Positions 20,887 to 33,019 of a DNA stretch of 64,000 nucleotides are shown piece after piece. Location: positions 3,092,501-3,156,500 of the forward strand of contig NC_012870.2 of assembly GCF_000003195.3 (NCBI RefSeq). Direction: 5' to 3'. Numbering within the stretch: position 1 is the stretch's first letter; each line of letters begins with the position of its first letter. The notes under the pieces were generated by a model. The model ran no database searches. It was not told where the DNA came from and worked only from the letters and a program-made list of their open reading frames with translations. Source of the stretch: Sorghum bicolor. Lineage: Eukaryota; Streptophyta; Magnoliopsida; Poales; Poaceae. Made by a program: the position numbers and the translations under genes.

Positions 20887-23800
20887 TCACGAGCTCTTCA
20901 AGTCAGTCAGAGCGGTCTTGGTGGCAGCAGAAATCACAGCATCTGAAGCATTGGGCAGATAATAATATTTCCCTGTGCAGAGCAACACCGAAAAAAAAAG
21001 CATTCAGGACAGTTCAACAGGGAAAAACTGGATTGCGATATTTCAAAAAAAAAAAAAGAAGTGTCAAAGGCATTAGATGGATCTGTCATTACAGGCGTAC
21101 CTTGGGCAACCCTTGCAATTTCCTTGGCAAATCCCGTGGATACAAACTTGTTCTCAGTGTCGATGACAAGAAGGGACATTCCTGCCTTGTATATTTTGCC
21201 AGCCACCTCAAGTATCTCATCCTTGGAAAAAAAACGATTAAATCACATTAGCCAGCAAATAGTTAAGATAAACGACTTCTAAAATGAAGCTATTTGGAAT
21301 TGATTTCGCACCACAGTGGAGAAGTTTGCAAGGGTGGTTACACTGTTCCATCATTATTGGAACAAGACTAGATACTTCCCATCATACTACTTTGTAGATG
21401 TCAGCGGACAGAGTAGTACCTTTAGTTCTTGAGACGAAGGTCTTGGTGCATCTGAAGCAGCAGCAGCTTCTGGATCAGTGGATCTCTTCAGTGATACATT
21501 AGCTCTTCCATCGGTGATTGCAACAATCATGATACGCCCGACATCGCCACTCTTTTCAGCATTCAAACCCACTCTGACAGCCTTGAAGAAGAAACCTCTA
21601 TGTTATCAGATCATACATAGCTTATTGCACAACTGAAAGCAATGCTTAGTTCTTACTGTACTGAGGCCATGAGCTAAAGGAGAACCACCACCACATGGTA
21701 GCTTCTCAAGACGTTTCCGGGCCATTGCTATAGATCTTGATGGTGGAAGTAAAACCTCAGCATAATCTCCACGAAAAGGAATAATTGAAACCTGAGAGAG
21801 ATGCCAAGACACAAAGCGAAGGCAGATCAATAAGCATTGATGGTATACAAACTATCCACATGACCACACCAAAAAAAATGATGTATATCCCAATGAGAAG
21901 CACAATCCAAAATGACCTTCAGCATGGCAGGATATGCAATGCAACATGAAGTAAACATTTACCTGATCTCTGCTGGTGTAGCTTTCTGCAAGCAACTTCA
22001 ATGCCGCACCTTTCGCGTTCTGCATACGATTCAGAGCCATGCTACCACTAGCGTCCACAACAAATATGACCTATCAAGTAATTCCAACCAGGGGAGCTGT
22101 TAAGTTCCATGAATAGGCTAACACTGGACAGACGTGTCTGTGCCATAACCAGAGCACACACAAGCAGACAGATAGTAAAATGCATTGTATTTATCACAAT
22201 TCACAAAACACGCAAGCAACATAAACTACACAAGCGATCATGCGGAGAATAAGAGACATACTAGAGCACCTGCTTTTCGAGCCATTCTTTTGGCTCTCAT
22301 GTCAGTCTTTTCAACAAAAACCTTTCTTGCCTTGTCACGTTCTTTCTCTCTGCGCAGTTTTTGGTATGGTGCAGCTGCTCTAAGCGTGGCATCAACAGCT
22401 AACCTCCTTACTGGACCCTACAACACAAATAATTGTTTAGACTGGGGGTGCATTTTGTGAAAGGGTACCGATTAAAAGGTCAATTAGGTATACATGTGAA
22501 GAATGCAGTAGGACTAAATAACAAAAACGTACTAACCTGCCCCTTTAGAGCTTGTATGAGTCTCTTTGACTCCCTTTTCTTCTTAATATAATAATACGCA
22601 ACTCTTTGTGTTATGTGGCTGCTGGGGATCGAGGGAGATGGATTGGGATCGAAGGAGCGGCGGCTGATGGCGTGAACAGTACCCGCGCTACAGTGCCGCG
22701 GGTACTGTTCACAGGAAGGCTGCTGTGAGAGCGAGAGAGGAGGCTAGGGTTTTGGGCGCTAGGAACGCTAGCCGCGGGGCGCTGCCCGCGGCTGACAAGA
22801 GAGAAGGGATTTCCTTCTAATCTCTTGCTTTATTTTAGATTGATACATCTCCTCTCTTTATATAGAGAGGCTTACTTGACTTACAAGCAAGACTTACTTG
22901 ACCCCTAAGAAAGCGACTAATTAACCCTAATGGGCTAAGGCCCAGTAGGTCCTTGACTCTTCTAACACTACACCCCACCTGGACATGCAGCTCGTCCTCG
23001 AGCTGCAACTTAACGACGACACTAAGAATGACTCTGCAAGACACAAACATAACACCTAAAAACAAGCCTTTTACATCTCGGCTTGTTTTATTATTCTCAA
23101 CTAGAAATAATTTTAACCCTTGCACATAAGGCGGACACCATCCACCTGGATCCCATGGAGACCATCTGGATGAAATACGTGCTTGTGTGTGGCCTCCAGG
23201 AAGTGGTCGCAACAGGGACCAGCGAAGGCGCCCTCGCGGTGGTCGGTGGCGGAATCTGGCGGCGCTAGGCAGTGCGCTCCCACCGATGACACCATGCCTT
23301 CTCCTTGCTGGACGGCTGCTGGTCTGCACCGCACATAGAAGAGCATAGGGCTTCCAACTGCCGACGCCGAAGACTTTGAGTCCACCACTCGCGGGAAAAA
23401 CAACATGCACGCTGCCCGTGGGCGGAACCACATTCTGAAAATCCCCGACGCAGCGGATGAGATCGCAGTCCTCCACATGGTGGAGCTGCAAATAGGTGCA
23501 GGGCTGAATCAGCGGCAGATCGCGCATCTTCTGCACCCGCCGACGTGCAAGGAGGCCACGCACAGCAGCTTGCAGCTGCACTGTCGCCGACACCTGGCAG
23601 CGAAGCATCTTCCCTGTCAGCTCCGTCGCCATCGGCTGCTCGGTCTGCTGCAGCATGTCGCCCTCATCTCGGACCTGCTGGAAGCTGGCACCCCTATAGA
23701 AGATCCCATCGGTGAATGGATGCTGGATGGTTGATAGGGAGGATAACAGCGCTGGTGGAGGGTGCTGGAGCAACCGTTGCCGTGGCCGCCGGGGTGCTTG

Positions 23801-26800
23801 CCATCGTGTGCACCAGCATCCATGGCTGCTGGATGGGAACCGGGGCAGATGGATGCACGCCCAGCGGTAAGGACGGTGCCTGCAGCGAGGGAAGATAACC
23901 CGCGCTTGACATCAGCAGCTGTGGGAACTGCGCGGCTGTAGGCAGATCCCGACCGTCCAGGGCCGACACACGCGTGGCCAGATCGCCCATCTGGAAGCTC
24001 ATGAGGGCCATCTGGTTCTGGAGGCCCTGGATGGCGCTGGTGAAGGCCATAAGCGCATCGGAAGGGATGACCAGCATTGGGGCTGGCGGTGTGGAGGACG
24101 CAGCCGGCGGCGGCGTGGTGGCAGTGATCAGGGCACCGGCGGAGGTCGTCACAACCGCGCCGGCGCCGGGCGGGGCGCTTGTGGAGGGCGGAATGCCAGG
24201 GGCTGTGGTCCCGGAAGAAGCCATGATCTCTGATACCAGATGTTATGTGGCTGCCGGGGATCGAGGGAGATGGATTGGGATCGAAGGAGCGGCGGCTGAT
24301 GGCGTGAACAGTACCCGCGCTACAGTGCCGCGGGTACTGTTCACAGGAAGGCTGCTGTGAGAGCGAGAGAGGAGGCTAGGGTTTTGGGCGCTAGGAACGC
24401 TAGCCGCGGGGCGCTGCCCGCGGCTGACAAGAGAGAAGGGATTTCCTTCTAATCTCTTGCTTTATTTTAGATTGATACATCTCCTCTCTTTATATAGAGA
24501 GGCTTACTTGACTTACAAGCAAGACTTACTTGACCCCTAAGAAAGCGACTAATTAACCCTAATGGGCTAAGGCCCAGTAGGTCCTTGACTCTTCTAACAC
24601 TTTGTGTGTTTCAGAAAACAAAAACACATTAACACTGTACCTTTGGAAGCATAGGCTTTATGTAACGGCCCCTATCTTCTGAGAAGATGACATTCTTTGC
24701 TCGCCCAGCTTTTCCACGTCGTCTTTGTGCTTGCTGAGCAAAGAAAAGGAGTTTATCATCTACTAAACCACCTTCAGCATCAAAGATGAACTCCTCAGGT
24801 ATCTGCTGGTCTTGTTGTTCATTTTCTTCATCATCATCCTGTCCAACAAAACAGCTATGAGCTATGAGAAAAAAAAATGAAAAAGACAGCCGGTTTGATT
24901 TTTTTGGGGACAGTTCTCTATTTGATACTGGAATAATGAGGGCTTCCTCCCATGGTCCTGGAAATTTTAGCATCCATTATGTGACACTAAGTTTATCTTT
25001 CATGCCCTATATGACACTACTGTTAGCTTTTTCCATTTGAAGGCCATTAAATGCTACATGAAAAGACAAAATTGCCCCTGTGTTTATCTTCTGCTCCTGC
25101 ATATCTTGCAACAGTGAGCTTATCCAGCTGTTAAATGCATCGCTCCAGTACAAACACTCTAATATCTGTGTTCACCAAGATGTGGCTATAATACGTGTTG
25201 TAGACCCACAGCTGTACTTTATACATGTGTATAGTCAAAGACATCCAGATTGAGAGATGTCATCTTGCCAGGGTACATGTGCATGCATACACCCTATAAT
25301 TTATAGACAAAGTTCCATGCATATAATGTCTTTGCTTAGAGCATCTCCAAGAGTCGACAAAAAAGGAGCCCAATACTTCTTTTGGGGCTTGGTACATGAA
25401 AAATGTCATTCATCAGTGCCCTAAATGGCGTGGCTATTCCCGATCACTCTATTCCGCCCACGAATCACCTCATTTTACCGCTCGGATGCCACTCGCCCTA
25501 TCCTGGCCTTTGTGCCTTTTCTCCTCTCTTCCAAGCCCAGATGGCATGCAACCATCACCGGCCTGCCCCCAGTCACCCATGGCCACTCCTAACCACCGGC
25601 AGCCAGCCATAGGTGGCTTGATGCCAGCTGGTGGTGGCTGCAAGCGATTTGGCAACTTGGGCACGGCACTGTAGATCGCCCGACACTCCCCTCCTCGTGC
25701 AATTTTGCTCGGGTCCAAGAGGTCCCACTAGTTTTGGGCACCAAAAATAGGGCAGTCTTGGAAGGACCTTTTTTCCCACCCAATACTTTGGGTTCCCACC
25801 AAACCATATTTTTGGGCTCCTTTTTCTATCCATTGCTGGATATGCTCTTATGTATGTCCTACAGATCCAAGGTATATGTTCCTCGCAGGGGTGGATCTAG
25901 CACCGAGTCGGCCGGGGCTTGAGGCCCCGTTACCGCCGCCGGAAGTATGGAGCCCTTCCTAAGCTTCTCTTACAAATTTGTAGTCATCAAAGCTTAGAAG
26001 GAGGGTCTAAATGTAAAAAATAAGGAGGAGCCCCTCCTAGCATATTTTTTCTAGACCCGCCACTCTTAACTCGCCATGCACATATGTGGGTATACACGCA
26101 TGCATGAAATTGCTAGCTTCCTTCTCTTCCTGTCTTGCTTCTTAATTTCTTGATCATTAACAGCACACATGACCAAGCCCTCATTGTCCTAGGGCGGCAC
26201 CTCATGTCCCGGCTCACCCTTGTGTGGACACAGGCTATACTTCATCCCGCACATGGTGTGGTTAAGCAAGATATGTGGTAGCAGGGGCAACTCTGTCTTT
26301 TAACATAGCACTTAACGTCCTTTGGATGGAAAAGCTACCAGGAGTGTCATTATAAGCCATGGAAGATAACTCAGTGTCAAATAAGGGAGACTAAAATTCC
26401 AGTGCCATAGAAGGAAGCCCTCGTTATTCCAGTGTCAAATAGGGAACTCTCTCTTTTCAATACAATAAACCAACCTCTTGGTCATCGTCTTCCTCGTCTT
26501 GGTCTTCTGAGGAATCTTGATTTTCTGGAGGTGGTGGCGGCGGGGGTGGGGGTGGTTGCTCTTGCTGCTGATCCTGTGGGTTATCAGATAGGATCGAGCG
26601 AGGTAGAATGACTAGCTCTACCTGCAAGAAGGAGCCAAGTGCGTCAAATATCAAACTTGTTGATAAAACACTTCCAAGTTGTTTACACTAATGTTGTGCA
26701 ATACATATTGCTACTTGCTAACTTGTTTTTCACTCATTTGGTATAGTCAATTAAAGATATGAACAACTTGCCAAAAATAGGTAAGGCTATGAATGAAACA

Positions 26801-29800
26801 AATATTCATTGCTTCAATTCCTAGATGTATATTACTGTATTACAAAATGAAGAATTCATAGGCATAAGTAGACTTAACAGCTTTCTTGAGGTCATCCACA
26901 AATACTTTTTCACGTCCTTCCATAGCAGCAAGGCATTTTGCAACTCGAGCAGCATACAACTCAGCACGATGCCCCTGCAGTTAAGTGTTAGAAACATATG
27001 CTTTGAATTATGATTATAAGTTTATGAACACATTAATTTCTCGATTTAGCATTAACCTTACTAAATTGGCATATTCCAAACAAGCATGATTGATGTAAAT
27101 TAAAAAAGAAATATGATTTGCACAAATAACATGACGACACCAAACAAGTTTAGTGTATAGACAACAATGCAAGGCTATGTATTTGGCAATAAACACCACT
27201 GGGAAGACATCACGGATTACGACAAGTACATCGTTGACTGCACAAGGTAATAACAGATCTAGGCTGCAACTACAGGTAAACAACAGAAATAGGGAGCAAC
27301 TTTACACGTCGTAATTCATGATATTATTAGAAGAATGCATCCAAGTCCTACAAAGTGCTTAAAGTCAAATGATTCTGGTATGAAGCATCAAGTCCCAACA
27401 AGGTAACTAACCTGACAGCCACCTCGTATAGCTTCCATGACAAGATATTTGAGCTGCTCTGTGCTAATGTTAACATCCTTCAGATACTCTCTTGCCAAAA
27501 TTATCTGTGTGACCATGTTTTCCCCTTGTGAGATGAACAGTATATAACAAAATTTTCAAATTAAACCTACAATCATGACTTTCAACTAGTCTAATGTCAC
27601 GATCAACTATAAAATATCTTTTAACAGCAATAAAAACTAGAGAGTGAAAAATTGTCAACACTATTATAGTCTTATCTTATGCAGCATATTGTTTCCAGTT
27701 AATAATGGTCACCAGTCAGCATTAACATATCGCAATACTTTCATTGGTGGTCCCAGTCAGGCATAGCGGAATAGCTAACAGAACTAAAATTCTAAGGTGC
27801 CTGCAAGCTTGCATGCAAAACAAATTCAAATCCAGATGGAACAAACTAGTGAATTATATTTAAGTACATCCTGTTACAGGAAACCTATGTGTTGTCTAGT
27901 CAATGAATGCGGTTAAGAGGAAAAACTACACGCAGCCATTCATAATAGCTGTCATGGGTGCCACATTCTTTTCATCCAATCCCTTTCTCTTTATTGCAAC
28001 ATCATGATTATATAACATTTTATGAGGTAAGTAGGACACCAACAAACATTTCAGGTCTCCACAATTTAAATTCCTGTCATGCATTATGTGTAATATACTT
28101 TAATGCTTTCATGTGGCCATTTGATTCTCTGTTGCAATCATTTTTGTTCGGTAGATGCCATTCTAATAAGCACCAAATAATTGCCAGAAATAGTTTGCTG
28201 AATATCCAGTTTCATGAAGAGAATTGTAGGAGTGTAAAAAAAACATGAACAAGAGACAAAAATAACCTATGTGCTGATTCAATAAAGGAGGTATATATTA
28301 CAGTCACAAGTCTACCTAACTATCTTCACGCTACTAGTACCTGAGTTTTTGCAGTTTCAGTTTCTTCTTCCACCATTTTGAAAACTTCTTTGCTAGACTC
28401 CTGAAACCGTGTTGCAATATCCACTGCTGCAACACGGTCATCAAAACTCATTGGAAGGTCAGCACTGCACCAGCAAATAGTATGGTAATGAGAAAAGTAT
28501 TGGATGTTGTAGTTCAAGAATGCTGTAAAGATTTCTTGTATTAGATTGCAGTAGTTCATGATAAATAAATAGAAAAACAAAAACTTGCAACTGATCTTTC
28601 GCAGTCTAAAGTACCTTAAATTAATTGCAATACGATCAAGCAAGTGTTCACGCACAGATCCTTCCTCTGGGTTGTAAGTAGCAATTAGAAGTGGTTTGCA
28701 GGGATGGCGAAAGCTAATGCCCTCTCTTTCCACAATGTTAACTCCCTCCGTCAAGACATTCAAAAGTAGATTGCTTATGCCATCATCCAATAGATTTATC
28801 TCATCAACATAAAGAACACCTCTATGTGCTTCAGCAAGAAGACCAGGTTGAAATACAGTAGTCCCTGATCTCACAGATGCTTCAACATCAACTGATCCAA
28901 TGAGCCTATCCTCTGTCACACCAAGTGGAATCTGTCATGAGGAACCAGCGGCATTGATAAGCTAACGACATTATGGAGAAATGCATAACAATTAATCAGT
29001 GTGATATACCTGCACAAAAGGTGTTTTCACAATCTCAGTTTTGACATTACCATCAGAGTCATACTGTATTTGATCAGCTAAACCATCCTCCCATCTGCCA
29101 TAATGAGAACTCAATGAAATGAGCTGACACATCCCAGGGACAAAAATAAATGAGCCTAAGATTTTTGTGATTCGACTCAAAATACAAGAGTAAGAATTGG
29201 AACCAAAAACAAATAATTTGAATGGTACAAGAAGGAACCCTTGCAGTATTATCTAACGTATTATAAAGGGTATTACTCGTCTGGGGAGCTAGGATCAGCA
29301 TTTGCAATGGAGCCAACAACCACTTCAATAGGTGGAAGCATAGCATGCAAGCCACGAGCCATCACCGTCTTTGCCGTCCCACGCTTCCCTGAGATGGCAA
29401 TGCCTCCAATCTCACGATCAATCGCCCCAAGCAGCAGAGCGGTTTTGATAGCATCCTGCCATGTGGACCCAAGGGTTACAACAAGACACAGTAGTCTGAA
29501 AATTTTGTACGATAAGAAAACCATGGGCAGAAAACTGTACTGCCTTGGAATTAATTTTAATTTTCTATCCTCAGAGCATAGCTATAGACTAAATCGTGAT
29601 ATGTGCTTAATGTAAGCACATATACATACGCACGATTTAAATGCCGTGCATGTGTTTGCCTGGCGAAATTTGATCTAAACCTTTGCTACAGCTTACAACC
29701 ACAAGTTAAACCAAAACAAGGCCAGTCAATACCAGACCCGAATGCAGCCCAGCTTATTATGGGGAACACCAGGAACACTTGATTCGCTCCACGAAATACC

Positions 29801-30188
29801 TCTACCGAAATCAGGAAACAGTGCCGCTAGTCCACTACCGACTACCGCTAATCCGACCACGCAATCAGCAATCCAGCAACACCCAGAGAGAGCACGCAGT
29901 GGAGACAGCAACGCCCGAGTTCCTCACCTGCCCGACGACGGCAGCCAGGGGGAAGTACTCCCTCCCGTACCCACGCCCCGCGCCGCCCTTGGCCGCGGTG
30001 GGGATGGCGCCGTTGGTGGACTCGAGGACCTCGGAGGCCGCGGGTGCCGCGGCCGCGAGGCGGGATTCCCGCAGCCGGGCGGCGCGGGAGGAGACGGGGA
30101 GGGAAACGGCGGCGGCGGAGGGAAATGAGGCGGCACGGCGGGGCGGGAGGTGCGGGAGTGAGGTGGAGAGCGCGGTGGCCGTCGCCAT
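20887..30188 (-). CDS. CHLD: Magnesium-chelatase subunit D (ChlD), chloroplast
   Basis: Part of Mg-chelatase (ChlI-ChlD-ChlH), which inserts Mg2+ into protoporphyrin IX, the first committed step of chlorophyll synthesis in plastids. Fifteen exons: 30188..29928, 29455..29277, 29094..29010, 28931..28615, 28464..28341, 27504..27412, 26974..26879, 26621..26475, 24838..24641, 22417..22262, 22070..21963, 21791..21657, 21581..21420, 21221..21101 and 20972..20887. All are GT-AG and sum to 755 aa, the family length. Residues 1-~45 look like a transit peptide. An AAA+ module follows, with a Walker A-like GKRGTAKT and the Walker B-like [11 protein letters not shown]. Next come a proline run (ten P) and an acidic linker, then a C-terminal VWA domain with the MIDAS motif DASGSM and the TDGRAN loop, ending [13 protein letters not shown]. 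Introns 8 and 9 carry transposons but the coding exons look intact. Confidence 0.96.
22609..22967 (-). repeat. 3' LTR of the intron-9 element
   Basis: 359 bp. It contains a TATATAAA box (minus strand, 22864-22857), a perfect 16 bp-stem hairpin at 22672-22712 and a second hairpin at 22770-22793. Confidence 0.9.
22968..24224 (-). pseudogene. Gag-like / pol-tail coding remnant of LTR element
   Basis: The first frame starts at 24224 just after the PBS ([10 protein letters not shown]..., 176 codons, Ala/Pro/Thr/Ser-rich, with the helical stretch [19 protein letters not shown]). A second, shifted frame continues from about 23710 with an IQ-like basic helix ([18 protein letters not shown] at ~23530-23585). 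It ends near the 3' LTR with [10 protein letters not shown], which resembles the extreme C-terminus of gypsy polyproteins (compare FQLEEELVVEGG in the element at 9-14 kb). So it looks like a gypsy derivative that lost most of pol. Whether the frame change is decay or frameshifting is unknown. Confidence 0.5.
24241..24599 (-). repeat. 5' LTR of the intron-9 element
   Basis: 359 bp, same as the 3' LTR except for one base. It would drive element transcription in the CHLD sense direction. Confidence 0.9.
24906..26453. mobile_element. Long-TIR (MULE-like) DNA transposon in CHLD intron 8
   Basis: About 180 bp imperfect terminal inverted repeats: left CTATTTGATACTGGAATAAT; right arm, reverse complement, CTATTTGACACTGGAATAAC, with GAGGGCTTCC following in both arms. 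The arms remain similar through the GACACT and TTGCCCCTG words. No transposase frame is seen inside. Long TIRs suggest a Mutator-type element; I could not define a clean 9 bp target duplication. A Tourist MITE is nested inside. A second inverted pair at ~25890-26075 (GGGGTGGATCTAG / CTAGACCCGCCACTC) may be another small insertion. Confidence 0.6.
25339..25847. mobile_element. Tourist-type MITE nested in long-TIR element
   Basis: 509 bp, with ends GAGCATCTCC and GGATATGCTC flanked by TTA on both sides (25336-25338 and 25848-25850). Subterminal similarity continues (AAAAAGGAGCCCAA in both arms). PIF/Harbinger type by the 3 bp TTA duplication. Confidence 0.72.
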
Positions 30189-31149
30189 GGTGGTGGCCGC
30201 TCTCGTGCGTCAGCAGCGCCCGTGTGTGTGGGCGTGGCGCTATCATCTCTTATCCTGGTTTCGTAACGGAAATCGCGTCGCACGCATCTTGGCCGTCCGT
30301 GTGGCGCAGCGGTTTGATCGAAAGGGTATCCAAGGCCTGTTTGGATTGATTCGAGTACATGCAGAAAGGGCGTGTGTAGATTCAAAAATTTTTATAGTGT
30401 AGTATTTTCATTTATATATCTAATTATTGATTAGCTAGATTCAAAAGATTAATCTCGTAATTTACAGATAAATTATATAATTAATTATTTTTTTATCTAT
30501 ATTTAATATTCTATGTATGTGCCACAAGATTTGATATAAAGACAAATCTTATAAATTTTTAGAATTTAGAAGGTATAACAGGGCAGTGGACACTTAACAG
30601 ACATATAGGAGCGTTAAATCTGGCTGGTTCCGGTCCAGGCGAACCGTGAGCGCTAATGACAGGATATCCTCTTCTTAACTGGTCACATGAGAAATAATGG
30701 TCATGCACTCATGCTCTATTTAAACAATACTCGTTTCATCTCAAATTATAAGAGCATCTCCAATAATTTCTAAATAACTAAATTTAAAAAGAAATTATTG
30801 GCTATCAATGTCAATATACATAAGAAAAAACAAACACTATAGTGAAAAATTATGTAAGAGAGATATTTCTAAAAGATCATGTTAGATTAGTTATTTATAA
30901 GTCGCTAGCTATTCGATCTCTCTTTTTTTATAATCAATAAAAGTGTTACTTTTAAATTATTTTTATATCTCATTTAGCTGGCTATTTGTAATATATTATT
31001 AAAAACGTTCTCATAGTCAATAATTTTTTTTTCTAGACTACCGTTAGGGACGCCTAAGACATTCCAAGATTCTGCGCACGTGGACCGACAACCTTCCTCA
31101 CACCTAGCTGAAAATGACTTCATGAAGTCACGTGTTAGCTAAACAATAA

Positions 31150-31431
31150 GGTTTTGTTTGGCACAGCTCAACTTCACTAGCAAAGCTGTTTTTTTAGAAA
31201 ATAGCTTTATGAGTGACTTTCTAGATGAAGCTGAGCTGTTTTCGAAAAAGTGTTTGGCAAAATAGCTTCACCAACTACTTCATGCATAGTTGAGAGAGAA
31301 ATGAGGGAGAAGCTGCAATAAGCTACTTTTTTCTAGCTGAGAGGAGAAGAAAAACAGCTTCACCGATGAAACTGTTTTGAAAATAAGCTCACAACAGCTA
31401 TGAAGCTGTTGTGAGCTGTACCAAACAGGCC
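31150..31431. mobile_element. Tourist-type MITE (GTTTGG ends, TAA TSD)
   Basis: 282 bp, with ends GGTTTTGTTTGGCACAGCTC and GAGCTGTACCAAACAGGCC. TAA lies on both sides (31147-31149 and 31432-31434). Confidence 0.8.
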
Positions 31432-31656
31432 TAAACATGAACGCTATTTTGACACCACGTTAATTGCACCACGCGATAGCAGCATACAAAGCTTCTGTCG
31501 TGGATGATGGTGAAGCAGTGTCTGTGCCTCAGTGCCTCGCGTGCTCCATCGAGGAAAAGATGCCTCGCAACTCGCATTGTTCATTTGTCCTGTTCTAAGT
31601 CCAATCTCAATAGAGTTTAATCAAAATTTCATAGATATTAATTATGCTCTATATCA

Positions 31657-33019
31657 GGTCTTATTTAGTTCACTCTAAAATCTATTTTTTTCAAAATTTC
31701 CGGTTACATGAAATCTTACGCCATATAGAGTATTAAATATAAATATAAATAACTAATTACACAGTTTGTTTATAAATCACAAGATGAATCTTTTGAGTCT
31801 AGTTAATCTATGATTAGATACTAATTATCAAATACAACGAAAGTATTACAATAGTGAAACTAGGTGAATTCCCCGCGCGTTGCTGCGGGAATAACGAAGA
31901 TGCTATAGATAGAACTTTATATGGAAAGGGAGGAGTTTGCAGCTAAGAATCTTTTGAATGTAGAGATGGAGAAAAAATACAAAGAATATGATAGGGATGC
32001 ATGTAGAAAACACAAAGTTGGAAACACACATGAATTTCATATGAATGGGGTGTGAGTGATCATATATAAAAAAAAAATAGGAAACAACAGCACGTGTAAA
32101 TCTGATTGGAGAAATAATTATGATCTTACCCCTAAACATCAAATCATTTAAAAATAAAAAACAATATATAGAAGAGTAGTATGAGGCAGTAGGCAACCGT
32201 AACTCCGTGAGCTTATATTCATTGTCTAGCGGCTCTCTCTCCTCAGTGCATCCTCTCCTTCTGCTTCTGTACACATGAAAGATATTGGTCCTGGCCACCG
32301 CTTGATGTGTTGATGCAGCTGAGGTGGACATGTAGCAGACAACGGCTGTGCACCGTGTGAGGCTGCAGGGTTTGCTTCATACCCTATCTCAGCACACTGC
32401 CTGACTGCCAGCAGGAGATGGAGCTATGTGGATAGCTGAGCGCTCACACCGCTCGCCGCTACCGGAGGAGATGGATTTGTGTTGATCCGGCAAGGGTGGT
32501 GGCTCGCTACTGTTGCAGAAGACAGAGCTTCATGCGGCCAGCAGGGGTGGATGTGATCTGATAGTTTGCCACCGAGTGCTTCCAATCTGTAGCATGGAGG
32601 CTACTATTTCGTCGATATTGCCTCAATCCTATAGAGCCCTCTAAATACTACACACATAGGGGATGCAAGAGAAGTATGAATAATGATGATTAATGGTAGA
32701 AAGGGAAGCAATGAGATCATGGTAGAGGGAGGCTGACATGTGCCATGGAAGTGAAAGAGGTGCATTCATATTTCTGAAAACTGTTATCTCCACTATGCAA
32801 GGATCACAAGTGGAGGCTGACGCACAGATGAATGGATGGAACTTGAATTAGCAATGAATGAAATGAGGCTTAGTGGGAGATTGCAGTTTTTGTGCGGCCG
32901 TGGCCTTTTTGTGGGGCATGATGATGACGTGGCTTAAGAAGATGCTAGAGAATTAGAGTAGTGGGGTTTTGCTTTATAAGAGTTATAGATTCAAAAAATT
33001 TCTGGATCTAAATAAGGCC
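31657..33019. mobile_element. GGCCTTGTTTAGTTC-family MITE split by a Helitron
   Basis: The left part 31657-31859 and the right part 32990-33019 together make one family member, ending CTAAATAAGGCC. Joining across the Helitron restores the family's terminal sequence with no base lost. Confidence 0.8.
31860..32989 (-). mobile_element. Non-autonomous Helitron, 1130 bp
   Basis: Minus-strand 5' end is TCTATAACTCTTATAAAGC; the 3' end is a hairpin (CCCGC...GCGGG, 31889-31872) followed by GAATTCAC and CTAG. It is inserted between A (31859) and T (32990) with no target duplication. No Rep/helicase frame is present. The interior (~32200-32900) is GC-richer and may include captured gene sequence that I cannot identify. 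Confidence 0.85.

Larger units (their letters stand above)
22609..24599 (-). mobile_element. Young non-autonomous LTR retrotransposon in CHLD intron 9
   Basis: 1991 bp element with TSD CTTTG (22604-22608 and 24600-24604) and 359 bp LTRs (TGTTAG...ATAACA on the minus strand). A PBS TGGTATCAGAG at 24238-24228 and a purine-rich GGTGGGG stretch precede the 3' LTR. It lies in the same orientation as CHLD. The internal 1273 bp has no protease, RT or integrase. I see one LTR mismatch in 359 (T at 22624 versus C at 24256). Confidence 0.9.

Noticed and set aside
25886..26075. Second small inverted-repeat insertion inside the long-TIR element, as a firm hAT MITE
   Set aside because: The ends look hAT-like (CAGGGGTGGATCTAG) but no 8 bp duplication could be found, so it is only mentioned, not called.
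29779..30402. Plus-strand frames of 101-207 aa over CHLD exon 1
   Set aside because: Antisense of the transit-peptide exon; GC-rich shadow.
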